A stretch of DNA of 64,000 nucleotides. Origin: Bradyrhizobium sp. AZCC 2262 (GTDB taxonomy: Bacteria > Pseudomonadota > Alphaproteobacteria > Rhizobiales > Xanthobacteraceae). The stretch lies in NCBI RefSeq assembly GCF_036924535.1, contig NZ_JAZHRT010000001.1, forward strand, positions 6,758,001-6,822,000, read 5' to 3'. Every line of letters starts with the position of its first letter. Within the stretch, counting starts at the first letter, position 1. The notes beneath the pieces are model-generated. The model ran no database searches, was not told where the DNA came from, and saw only the letters and a list, made by a program, of their open reading frames with translations. Shown in pieces: positions 46,455-53,916 of the stretch. A program made the position numbers and the translations under genes.

Positions 46455-46777
46455 AGCTAACCTCCCTTCAGCTGACCCGAAAGGGTCAGCCATCGTCAAC
46501 GACGACCTCCGAACGCATCGCGCATGAAGTATGGTCTGGGTTCTTGGAGGCTCTGCGACGGTACTCGCAGCGCACACTGGCTGTGATGCCACAGCCGCCT
46601 TGCTCCCGGTCGCGCACTTCTTCGACGCGCGTATGGCTTTCCGATCGGTTCGATTTTATCTTCTATCTGGCACGAACTGATCGCGTTGCTGTATGCGATT
46701 TTTCCCAATTTCGAGGCGCAAGAATTCGCAGTGATATTCAAACATCCGCTCAAAATCAGTTTCAAACTTTGTAAGCG
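46455..46777. other. Divergent promoter region with operator-like copy C
   Basis: About 320 bases between the broken acyl-CoA dehydrogenase and the PaaI-type thioesterase gene, transcribed apart. Element C (46692-46713) lies here, about 65-85 bases before the rightward gene. No gene seen. Confidence 0.5.
46692..46713 (+). promoter_or_regulatory. Shared operator-like element (copy C)
   Basis: TATG, then CGATTTTTCCCAATTTCG, then AGGCGCA. It differs from copy A in a few inner bases, and the right flank is less conserved. Positioned to control the thioesterase gene to the right and perhaps the dehydrogenase to the left. Confidence 0.45.
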
Positions 46778-47281
46778 ATGGAATTAGTCCGGCAGATCGA
46801 CAACAATGATTGCTTCTCATCTGCGAGTGCGACTTACATGACCGATCTTCCCGACCAGATCCCAGAAGGCTTCGAACCTCATTTTCGCAAAGCTCCGTTC
46901 AGTGACCCGTGGGAGCCCGTTTATTCGAAGCGGACCGACAATTCTGTCACGATTGGCCTTCGCATCGCGAAGCCTCATACCAACGCCCGCGGCTTCACGC
47001 ACGCCGGCTTGATCGCCGCACTTGCCGACAATGCCATGGGTTACAGTTGCGGCCAGGCGACTGGATGGACTACGTCCTACGTGACGGTCTCGATGGCCGT
47101 CGACTACATCGGAAGCGGTCAGATCGGCCAATGGCTCTCGGTCGAGGGCGAGGTGATCAAGACGGGAAGCACGCTCTGCTTCGCACAATGCCTTGCAAAG
47201 GCCGATGGCAAGGTGATTGCTCGCGCCAACGCGACTTTTCGGGTCGTACCGAAGCCGACGGAATGGCCGACCAAATCGTGA
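46778..47281 (+). CDS. PaaI-family thioesterase, second
   Basis: A 167-residue single hotdog protein. FTHAGLIAALADNAMGYSCGQA near residue 67-88 is the thioesterase helix with its Asp, followed by VTVSMAVDYIGSG and a canonical final strand. A later ATG at 46838 (MTDLPDQIPEGFEPHF) would also give a complete domain; neither has a strong ribosome site. Transcribed away from the broken acyl-CoA dehydrogenase. Confidence 0.83.
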   Translation: MELVRQIDNNDCFSSASATYMTDLPDQIPEGFEPHFRKAPFSDPWEPVYSKRTDNSVTIGLRIAKPHTNARGFTHAGLIAALADNAMGYSCGQATGWTTSYVTVSMAVDYIGSGQIGQWLSVEGEVIKTGSTLCFAQCLAKADGKVIARANATFRVVPKPTEWPTKS

Positions 47282-47345
47282 GGCAGCTCCGCGCTCTTGG
47301 GCCCGCTTGCGCCCGCCGGTCCGGCCTGCTGGAGGCTGCTGAGTT

Positions 47346-48266
47346 CTAGAGCTTGGTTCGACGGCCGGAACAGGAAACGAATCTGTCCCGCGAGCGCCGC
47401 ACTTCTTCGACGATGAAGTCGCACGTAATCTGGATACGCTCGATATCCTTCATGTCCGAATGTACGATCATCCACAGCGTGCGGCTGAAGATGGCCTCGT
47501 TCGGCAGCACCTGGACCAGGCTCTCGTCGCGCCCCGCAAGAAATCGGGGTAGAACGCACAGACCGGCCCCCGCTCTTGCCGCCTGCAACTGCGCCACCAG
47601 GCTCGAACTGCGGATTTGCGGGGTGATCGACTTGCAGATCTCCGGCAGGTAGTCCAGCTCGGGCGTATAGAGCAGATCCTCGATATAGCTGATGAAGCGA
47701 AGACCCGAGAGATCATCCCTGCTTTTTACACCCTCCCAAAGAGAGGGCTCCGATTTTGCGGCGTACACGCCGAAATCCAGATCGGTCAGCTTCCGCCCGT
47801 GAAGCCGGCCCTTTGGCGGGCAGGCGAGCGCAAGCGCAATATCAGCTTCTCGCTTCGACAGGCTGAAGACAGCAGGCATAGCTACGAGATCTATTTCGAG
47901 CTCGGGATGCGCGGCGGCCAGCTTGCCGATCGCCGGCGCCAGCACTGTCGTGCCGAATCCGTCCGGCGACCCGATCCGCACGGCGCCGGAAATCCGGGAG
48001 CTCTGGCCAAACTGGCGATCGAGCGACAGGATCGAGCTCTCTACGGTTTCGGCACGGCTCAGCAATTGCTCGCCTTGGGCAGTCAGGGAATAGCCCGTCA
48101 CGCTGTGATCGAAGAGCTTTGCACCAAGCGACTTCTCGAGCGTTGCGATGCGGCGGCTCAACGTTGAGTGATCGATACGCAGGTGCTTGGCGCCGACCGT
48201 AAGTTTGCCGGCACGCGCAACGGCCAAGAACGACCTGATCAGATCCCAATCGAACGGTTGCCCCAT
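47346..48266 (-). CDS. LysR-family transcriptional regulator, paralogue 2
   Basis: A 306-residue LysR regulator from the ATG at 48266 (MGQPFDWDLIRSFLAVARAG). It is near-identical through the helix-turn-helix and highly similar across the ligand domain to the LysR at 39306-40235. A TGTGTGTGG stretch close to the start echoes the flank of the shared element, but the core is degenerate here. Its gene converges with the PaaI-type thioesterase gene. The two paralogues probably bind related sites and inducers. Confidence 0.92.
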   Translation of the reverse strand: MGQPFDWDLIRSFLAVARAGKLTVGAKHLRIDHSTLSRRIATLEKSLGAKLFDHSVTGYSLTAQGEQLLSRAETVESSILSLDRQFGQSSRISGAVRIGSPDGFGTTVLAPAIGKLAAAHPELEIDLVAMPAVFSLSKREADIALALACPPKGRLHGRKLTDLDFGVYAAKSEPSLWEGVKSRDDLSGLRFISYIEDLLYTPELDYLPEICKSITPQIRSSSLVAQLQAARAGAGLCVLPRFLAGRDESLVQVLPNEAIFSRTLWMIVHSDMKDIERIQITCDFIVEEVRRSRDRFVSCSGRRTKL

Positions 48267-48502
48267 GCGAATCCACACACACTAAAAATGGAATAATACC
48301 GCTTCAACTGGTCAGCTAACGTATGTACGCACTAGCTAGTTGTGAAGCGACGCGAAACAGTAAGGGAGAGCACGTTACACCGCAATTCCGCACACCACCG
48401 TTTTCTGCAGCAACTGTACCTATCGCTTGCCCCGTACAGTCCCAACCAAAAGCCAGCCAGTTAGTGCGCAGCGAGACGAACGAGAGCGCGCGCCGCGGCA
48501 TC

Positions 48503-49084
48503 TTATGCCAGCAGAGGTGTGAGCATGACGACCAATCCGTCGGTCATGTCGCGGGCTGCGCGCTCGGGTCGATCAGCTGCTGCGCAAACCAATGCGGCTT
48601 CCAGCAGACTGCCAGCGACAAGATGGCCAATAGCTTTCGCTTGCGCTTCACTCAGTCGCTCTTGCAATCTCGCTTCCAGGGCGCCGCGCGTGAGCGTCGA
48701 AAAGTGGGCGTTGTCTATCGCACGCCATCGTTCCCAGCCAAGAATTGCTGGTCCATCGACGAAAAGAATTCGCTTCGCATCAGGTGCCACTGCCGCAGTA
48801 AGATACTTGTAGATACCCCGCGCAAAGCTATCAGCCAAGGTCTTACCCTTCCGCGCGGCTTTGCGAACTTCGACAGCGATCTCGCTCTGAATCGCATCTA
48901 CCAGTCGATCCAGTACTTCTTCCTTCGAGGAGAAATGATGGTAGACCGCCCCTTTAGCCACGCCCGCTTCGACAGCGATCGCATCGACGCTCGTCTCGGC
49001 GAACCCTCGAGAGGCAAACAGGCCGCGTGCAGCGTCCAATATCGCTTTGACTGTCGCAATCCGCCGTTCGCTCTGCGCGATCAT
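48503..49084 (-). CDS. TetR-family repressor
   Basis: A 193-residue TetR protein: the helix-turn-helix GFAETSVDAIAVEAGVAKGAVYHHFSSKEEVL (in parts, residues 27-58) and an all-helical ligand domain. It is divergent from the small membrane protein gene at 49176. Two neighbouring palindromes in the 90-base gap (49108-49146) are likely its operators, so it should repress itself and that gene. Ligand unknown. Confidence 0.9.
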   Translation of the reverse strand: MIAQSERRIATVKAILDAARGLFASRGFAETSVDAIAVEAGVAKGAVYHHFSSKEEVLDRLVDAIQSEIAVEVRKAARKGKTLADSFARGIYKYLTAAVAPDAKRILFVDGPAILGWERWRAIDNAHFSTLTRGALEARLQERLSEAQAKAIGHLVAGSLLEAALVCAAADRPERAARDMTDGLVVMLTPLLA

Positions 49085-49107
49085 GATGCCGTAGCCCCGA
49101 TTGACAA

Positions 49108-49146
49108 ACCGACTATAAGTCGGTTATTAGCCGACCGCAAGTCGGT
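49108..49146. promoter_or_regulatory. Tandem palindromic TetR operators
   Basis: ACCGACT-ATA-AGTCGGT (49108-49124) is a perfect palindrome. A second, CCGAC-CGCAA-GTCGG (49131-49145), follows; the inner halves also form GTCGG-TTATTAG-CCGAC. Both lie in the divergent TetR/membrane-protein promoter region. Confidence 0.7.
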
Positions 49147-49175
49147 ATATTACACGCAACGGCGAGGTAGAACAA

Positions 49176-49598
49176 ATGGCGCAATTTTCCGCGACCCTAT
49201 GCTTTACGGGCCTCCTGCTGTTCCTGTTCGGCCTGGTTCTAGGCTTCGGCGTTCCGGCTCTTGCGAGCCCGCGTCTGGCTGTTGCTGCCCACGTGGCCGG
49301 CATGCAGAGCGGCGTCGCTCTGCTGGCTATAGGCCTCTTATGGCCCCATTTGCACTTCTGGAACGGATGGTCGGCGCCGACTGCTCATGCATTGTGGGTT
49401 TCGCTCTACGTAATTTTCGTTGCCCAAGCTATGAGTGCTGTCTGGGCGGCCGGGCGTTCGCTCCCCGTCGCCGGCGGCGGCACGCGCGGCCTACCGTGGC
49501 AGGAGTCGCTCGTCCACGCGTTGCTCGTTATTGGGTCAATTGGCACCACCGCGGCAATCGTCGCGATCCTGCTGCAATGGATCTGGGCGGGGTCCTAG
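49176..49598 (+). CDS. Small four-helix membrane protein, hydroxylaminobenzene mutase-like
   Basis: A 140-residue protein with four hydrophobic helices. PRLAVAAHVAGMQSGVALLAIGLLWPHL (in parts) resembles the conserved PRM-LSSHLEG-x-NG region of HabA/HabB hydroxylaminobenzene mutases, which rearrange hydroxylaminobenzene to 2-aminophenol. It is short for that family and the similarity is by eye. It is regulated by the divergent TetR gene. It could equally be an uncharacterised membrane protein. Confidence 0.6.
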   Translation: MAQFSATLCFTGLLLFLFGLVLGFGVPALASPRLAVAAHVAGMQSGVALLAIGLLWPHLHFWNGWSAPTAHALWVSLYVIFVAQAMSAVWAAGRSLPVAGGGTRGLPWQESLVHALLVIGSIGTTAAIVAILLQWIWAGS

Positions 49599-49670
49599 CA
49601 AGCAGGACGGACCTTGCAACTTCGGTCAGCGGCATCGCGTTGAGTAGTGACACTTGTCGATTGCCGTCCA

Positions 49671-50399
49671 ATGCACCGCATCTTTCGGAATTTCATCGAC
49701 TTGCTGGCGGATGCGGACGATGCTGAAAGCTTTGCGGAGGCGATGACGTCTGCTGCGACCGCGCTCGAACTATCGTGCTTCGCCTACCTTGCGCTTCCAG
49801 GTAAATCAGGAAGCAAGCCGCGCCTGATTTCAACATATCCGAAGGAATGGACGTCTCACTATCTGCGGTGTCGCTACGAACTTATCGATCCAGTCATCAC
49901 TCAAGCCCTTCAGTCAGCTGAGCCCTTCCAGTGGGGAGGCGACAAGCCGTCGACATTGCCGACCTCTGTCCACCAACGGTTTTTTGACGAAGCGGCTCAG
50001 TTCGGCATTCGGCGAGGCTTTACGGTCCCCATTCATGACGGACACGGACCGATTGCTGCTCTGACTTTCGCAACGTGCCAGCGCGACCTCCCCTTCGAAA
50101 AGTGCGTGAAGTCACAGGGGCGAGTGCTTCAGCTCATGGCAATGTATTTTCATGCTCATGTTCGCAGAAAGCTCGCGAGCGAACACAACATCGCGGGTGT
50201 GCTTTTGTCAGCTCGCGAATTCGAGTGTTTGGAATGGGCTTCGCGCGGAAAAAGCGCGTGGGAGATTGGCCTCATCCTGGGTATCTCACGCAATACAGTC
50301 GCTTCTTACCTGGAGAACGCGAAGAGAAAGCTTGGTGTCCGGACGGTCGTGCAGGCTGCAATGCACTTGGTCGCTGCAAACAAACAAAAGCAAAATTAG
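49671..50399 (+). CDS. LuxR/TraR-type quorum-sensing regulator
   Basis: A 242-residue acyl-homoserine-lactone-responsive regulator from the ATG at 49671; a GTG at 49647 is also open. The autoinducer domain keeps the signature pocket residues W60, Y64, D73, P74 and W88. The C-terminal GerE helix-turn-helix has LSAREFECLEWASRGKSAWEIG, GISRNTVASYLENAKRKL and so on. The partner synthase gene follows 84 bases downstream on the same strand. Placed between a catabolic island and a trb conjugation operon, it most likely controls transfer, as TraR-type proteins do on rhizobial mobile elements; this role is inferred. Confidence 0.92.
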   Translation: MHRIFRNFIDLLADADDAESFAEAMTSAATALELSCFAYLALPGKSGSKPRLISTYPKEWTSHYLRCRYELIDPVITQALQSAEPFQWGGDKPSTLPTSVHQRFFDEAAQFGIRRGFTVPIHDGHGPIAALTFATCQRDLPFEKCVKSQGRVLQLMAMYFHAHVRRKLASEHNIAGVLLSAREFECLEWASRGKSAWEIGLILGISRNTVASYLENAKRKLGVRTVVQAAMHLVAANKQKQN

Positions 50400-50482
50400 G
50401 ACGACGCCCCCCTACAACTACAGGTAATGAGATAGGTCAGGAATCTTGCTTCAAAGGAGACGACAGAAACTTTGGAGGGAAT

Positions 50483-51115
50483 ATGATTCAGCTGATCACA
50501 CAACGTTCATATGGGGCATTTTCCAGCACACTCGTTGACATGCATCGGCTGCGGTATCGGGTTTTCAAGCTTCGCATGGCTTGGGACGTGCATACCAGCG
50601 GCGACATGGAGATGGACGACTTCGATGCACTGAACCCGACCTACCTGGTTCAGCTATCTGACAAAGGTGCCATTCAGGGATCCGTACGACTTCTTCCCAC
50701 ACTCGGTCCGAATATGCTCCGCGACACCTTTCCGGGACTCCTTGACGGCGAGCCCTCTCCCTCCTCGCCCTTGATTTGGGAGAGCAGCAGGTTCGCGATC
50801 GATTTGGCGGCGGACGCTCCAAAAGGAGATCATGGTATCGCCAATGTCACCTATGAGCTGTTTGCGGCAATGGTCGAGTTCGGCATTTCGCGTCAACTAA
50901 CTGATATCGTCACTGTCACCGATGTCCGAATGGAGCGAATCTTGCGGCGCGCCGGCTGGCCCTTGCGGCGCATCGGGGCACCTTCCACAATCGGCAAGAC
51001 CCAGGCCGTGGCAGGTTACCTTACGGTCTCGGATGCGGCTTTATCGAACCTCCGTAAAGCTGGCGGACTTTCGGCGCCAGTTCTTTGGTCGCCGGTCATC
51101 TTCGCGGCCGCCTAA
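50483..51115 (+). CDS. Acyl-homoserine-lactone synthase (LuxI/TraI type)
   Basis: A 210-residue autoinducer synthase from the ATG at 50483 (GGAGGG just before it). All hallmark residues are present: R24, F28, W34, D46, D48, R69, E100 and R103. It makes an acyl- or aryl-homoserine lactone from SAM and an acyl carrier; the acyl group cannot be read from sequence. The frame extends upstream to 50075 but overlaps the luxR gene, so the internal ATG is right. An IS element begins about 70 bases after its stop. Confidence 0.93.
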   Translation: MIQLITQRSYGAFSSTLVDMHRLRYRVFKLRMAWDVHTSGDMEMDDFDALNPTYLVQLSDKGAIQGSVRLLPTLGPNMLRDTFPGLLDGEPSPSSPLIWESSRFAIDLAADAPKGDHGIANVTYELFAAMVEFGISRQLTDIVTVTDVRMERILRRAGWPLRRIGAPSTIGKTQAVAGYLTVSDAALSNLRKAGGLSAPVLWSPVIFAAA

Positions 51116-51186
51116 AACGATTTGCGCCCACGCAGGACACGTGCGTCCCGGCGTAGCGCACTGGGGCGCCTTGTCTAGTCGCCCGT

Positions 51187-52596
51187 GAAGAATCCTGGAT
51201 TTTCAGGCTGGATTGACCCCGGGGAAGGTGGCGATGATTTGCCACAACAAGAGCCTGAGCCAGCAGATCAGGCGGCGGAAGTTATAGCCGACGGCGGCGA
51301 GGACGGCGTTGATGGCGTCGCCTTCACGATGCCAGAGGTAGTTGCGGCCCATGCGGTGCTCGGATTTGAGGTGGCCGATGACCGGCTCGACGGCGGAACG
51401 CCGTCGCAGCTGGCGCTTGATCTGTGGCGTCACCCGCCGTTTCTGTCCTGAGATGAACACCCTGAACTTGTAATCGGGCGGGGCGTTGTGGCCGCGATAG
51501 CCCTTGTCGAGGAGCGCGCGCTCGATGGTGTTGCCGATCAGCGCCTCCATCTCGGGGATGACGGTTGCAAGTGTGTGGCCGTCATAGGGGTTGCCGGGCA
51601 GCGCCTTCACATGGCTCACGAACTGCCCGCCCTTGGCGTGCGCCAGCGTAGTGGCGACCGAGACCTTGACGCCGAACTCGTAAGGCCGGTGCGCCTTGCC
51701 CTTGCCGATGCATTCCACCTCCGGCGCGTGCAGCGAGTAGAGCTTCGGGCCACGCTGGCGCTGCTTCTGCTCGAGCACTTGTCGCGCCCGCGCCAGCATG
51801 CGCTCCAACACGACCCCCCCGAGCAAGTCGGCGTTGCCGCCGAGTTTGCGGCCTATGTCGCGGATGATGCGGCCGAGATAGATTTTGAGCTTCTTCAAGG
51901 CTCTGTTGGCGCGCTTGAACTGCTTGGCGTGGGCATAACGCTGGTGCTTGATCAGCGCGAACTTGCCCACCCTGGCATAGGACTGGCGCAGCTTGACACC
52001 ATATCGCTTCGCCAGCCGGACCAGGATCTCGCGGGCGCGGTTCAGCAGCCTGGCATCGGTCGGGAACATCACGTTCTTGGGCTGCACCGTCGTATCAATG
52101 ATGACCCGATTAAGGTCGGCCGGTTTGATCGCCTCGGTCTTGCTGGCCACCGCAAGGCTCTCCTGCAGCAAGGCCTGCAACTTCTCCTCGCCCATCCGCT
52201 GTCGCCAGCGCGTCAGCGAAGAGCGATCGAACACCAACCGGTGCTGGAAGAACTCCTCGCCGCAGAAGAACTGGTAATAGGGGTTCTCCACCCAGCGCTC
52301 GCACAACACCTCATCAGAGAGGTCGTAGGTGTGCTTGAGGATCGCGAGTCCCGCCATCAGGCGGGTCGGTAATGGCGGCCGGCCCGGCTTGTCCTCATAG
52401 ACCGCCCCGAACCGCTGCTCCAGGAACGACCAGTCGATCGTCTGTGCCAGCTTCACCAGCGGGTGGCCCATGTCGATGATCGCGTCCAGCCGCGAGCGCA
52501 GAAGATCGGCTTGTCCCGTCTCTCGTCGTTCCCTTGGTCGCATCGCTCCCTCCGATGCGATGACGGAATCACGGCTCGCGATTCGACGGAATCCTC
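51187..52596 (-). mobile_element. IS5-family insertion sequence
   Basis: About 1.41 kb with one transposase gene. Imperfect terminal inverted repeats begin GAAGAATCC at 51187 and GAGGATTCC (read inward) at 52596. I could not identify a target-site duplication, so the ends are approximate. It is inserted between the quorum-sensing pair and the LysR gene next to the trb operon. Confidence 0.65.
51203..52543 (-). CDS. IS5-family DDE transposase
   Basis: A 446-residue transposase, intact. The N-terminal InsH-type domain has DWSFLEQRFGAVYEDKPGRP and RLMAGLAILKHTYDLSDE. The catalytic D-D-E triad is visible as VIIDTTVQPKN, ALLDKGYRGH and AVEPVIGHLKSEHRMGRN. An antisense frame of about 294 residues in the same stretch is a shadow. 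The complete reading frame suggests the element may still move. Confidence 0.93.
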   Translation of the reverse strand: MRPRERRETGQADLLRSRLDAIIDMGHPLVKLAQTIDWSFLEQRFGAVYEDKPGRPPLPTRLMAGLAILKHTYDLSDEVLCERWVENPYYQFFCGEEFFQHRLVFDRSSLTRWRQRMGEEKLQALLQESLAVASKTEAIKPADLNRVIIDTTVQPKNVMFPTDARLLNRAREILVRLAKRYGVKLRQSYARVGKFALIKHQRYAHAKQFKRANRALKKLKIYLGRIIRDIGRKLGGNADLLGGVVLERMLARARQVLEQKQRQRGPKLYSLHAPEVECIGKGKAHRPYEFGVKVSVATTLAHAKGGQFVSHVKALPGNPYDGHTLATVIPEMEALIGNTIERALLDKGYRGHNAPPDYKFRVFISGQKRRVTPQIKRQLRRRSAVEPVIGHLKSEHRMGRNYLWHREGDAINAVLAAVGYNFRRLICWLRLLLWQIIATFPGVNPA

Positions 52597-52605
52597 AAAA
52601 ATGAA

Positions 52606-52646
52606 ATTGCAAGCTTTTGGGCAGTCAAAGCCCCAAAGCTTGCAAT
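52606..52646. repeat. 16-bp near-perfect hairpin beside the IS element
   Basis: ATTGCAAGCTTTTGGG (52606-52621) faces CCCCAAAGCTTGCAAT (52631-52646) over a nine-base loop, with one mismatch. It lies between the IS right end and the LysR gene at 52744. It could be an operator, a terminator stem without T tract, or part of an older element end. Confidence 0.6.
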
Positions 52647-52743
52647 CTCAAAGCCAATCTCGCCCGGAAAATCGATTCTTGATCAACCGCTTGGATGGTT
52701 CTTCACGGACGACTGTCTAGTGGATCGCTAGCGAGCCACGAGC

Positions 52744-53703
52744 ATGACGAGACGTGAAAGCAAGAATAATATTCGGCATGCAGCAAAAGACATCGACTTG
52801 CAGCAACTTCGGCTAGTTGTTGCCGCTTGCGACTATGGGAGCTTTCGACGAGCTGCCGAAGCGCTCTCAATCAAGCACACCGCCGTGAGCCGGTCCATCG
52901 GACAACTTGAGCATCTGGTTGGGACTTTGCTGTTCGAGCGATCGAGCGGAGGGATCAAGCCCACTCTTGCCGGTCGCGCCGTCCTGCGAATTGCGCGGCT
53001 GATCTTGGAACAGGTGGATACGCTAGTTGAAGCAGGAATATCGAACGGCCGCGGAGAGTCCGGTCACCTTACGATGGGCTTTTATACGTCCATTTCTACC
53101 GGTAATTTGCGAGCGACCTTGGGAGAGTTCAAGAAGCGTCTTCCGCAGATCGAATTGGCAACCACGGAGCGCTCTCGCCTCCGCCTGATGACTGCCCTTC
53201 GCAGCGGAACCGTCGATGTGGTCGTCAGTCCAGGACGTCTGCTTTCGAAGGATACCAAGACACGGCCGCTCTGGAGCGAAAGAATCCTGGTATCGCTGCC
53301 TCAGGATCACGGCCTTGCAGCGCGTGAGATCATCTACTGGACTGATCTGCGTAACGAAACAATTCTGCTAAGTCGGTATGATCCGGGACGAGAACTCGAA
53401 GATTTGCTGATCTCGAAACTTGTGTCGCCCGAGGATCGTCCCAGGATCGCGCGCCATGACGTTGGCCGAGGCATCATCAAGAGCCTTGTCAGCATCGGCA
53501 TGGGGCTTAGCCTCGTGATGGAGTCGGATATTGGAGCGAGCTTCACCGGCCTGGTATACCGGGAACTGATGGACGGAGCCGGACCAAGCCGGTTGGACTT
53601 CTACGCGCATTGGCGCGATGACAATGAGAATCCGGCTCTCAAGCGCTTCCTCAACTTGTTAGCAGAACGCTATCCCTCACCTCCGCCGGCAGGCAAAGAG
53701 TGA
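52744..53703 (+). CDS. LysR-family regulator next to trb operon
   Basis: A 319-residue LysR protein. Its N-terminal helix-turn-helix has LVVAACDYGSFRRAAEALSIKHTAVSRSIGQLE in parts (residues 24-57); the effector domain is complete. It is unrelated in detail to the LysR pair of the catabolic region. It converges with the DUF2274 gene, overlapping its 3' end by 34 bases, a conserved position beside trb operons of rhizobial mobile elements. A role in transfer control is plausible but not shown. Confidence 0.9.
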   Translation: MTRRESKNNIRHAAKDIDLQQLRLVVAACDYGSFRRAAEALSIKHTAVSRSIGQLEHLVGTLLFERSSGGIKPTLAGRAVLRIARLILEQVDTLVEAGISNGRGESGHLTMGFYTSISTGNLRATLGEFKKRLPQIELATTERSRLRLMTALRSGTVDVVVSPGRLLSKDTKTRPLWSERILVSLPQDHGLAAREIIYWTDLRNETILLSRYDPGRELEDLLISKLVSPEDRPRIARHDVGRGIIKSLVSIGMGLSLVMESDIGASFTGLVYRELMDGAGPSRLDFYAHWRDDNENPALKRFLNLLAERYPSPPPAGKE

Positions 53704-53915
53704 CTGGCACGTCTCGCCTTTGCGAACCCACGGTCTGTGGCCATGAAACGCGTCAACATGGGCGCGATCAGCTTCGCGGGATCGATACGCTGCCCACTTC
53801 CGCCCGCCATGGCCTCTGCATAGGTGACGAGATCCCGGTGTACTGCTGCTGGAAGGTCAATGGTGACCTTGACCGGCTTGTCGTCGGGCAATGCTCCAAT
53901 CTTAAGCTTCGTCAT
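53670..53915 (-). CDS. DUF2274 protein, last gene of trb operon
   Basis: An 81-residue protein from the ATG at 53915 (GGGGGTGA before it): MTKLKIGALPDDKPVKVTIDLP, then AVHRDLVTYAEAMA and a basic end. This fold, RHH-like in appearance, is the small DUF2274 protein that follows trbI in many alphaproteobacterial trb operons. It begins one base after the trbI stop. Function unknown, possibly a DNA-binding regulator of the operon. Confidence 0.82.
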   Translation of the reverse strand: MTKLKIGALPDDKPVKVTIDLPAAVHRDLVTYAEAMAGGSGQRIDPAKLIAPMLTRFMATDRGFAKARRASHSLPAGGGEG

Positions 53916-53916
53916 T

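Noticed and set aside
50400..50482. Possible lux box between luxR and luxI genes
   Set aside because: Only a weak partial dyad is visible; it does not match usual 18-20-bp lux/tra boxes.
51488..52372. Long open frame of about 294 codons antisense to the transposase gene
   Set aside because: The opposite strand encodes a complete DDE transposase; the antisense frame has no domain and exists through GC-rich codon bias.
51172..52721. Direct repeat TGTCTAGT at 51172-51179 and 52714-52721 as IS target duplication
   Set aside because: The copies lie 8 and about 118 bases outside the inverted-repeat ends, so they cannot be a simple target-site duplication.
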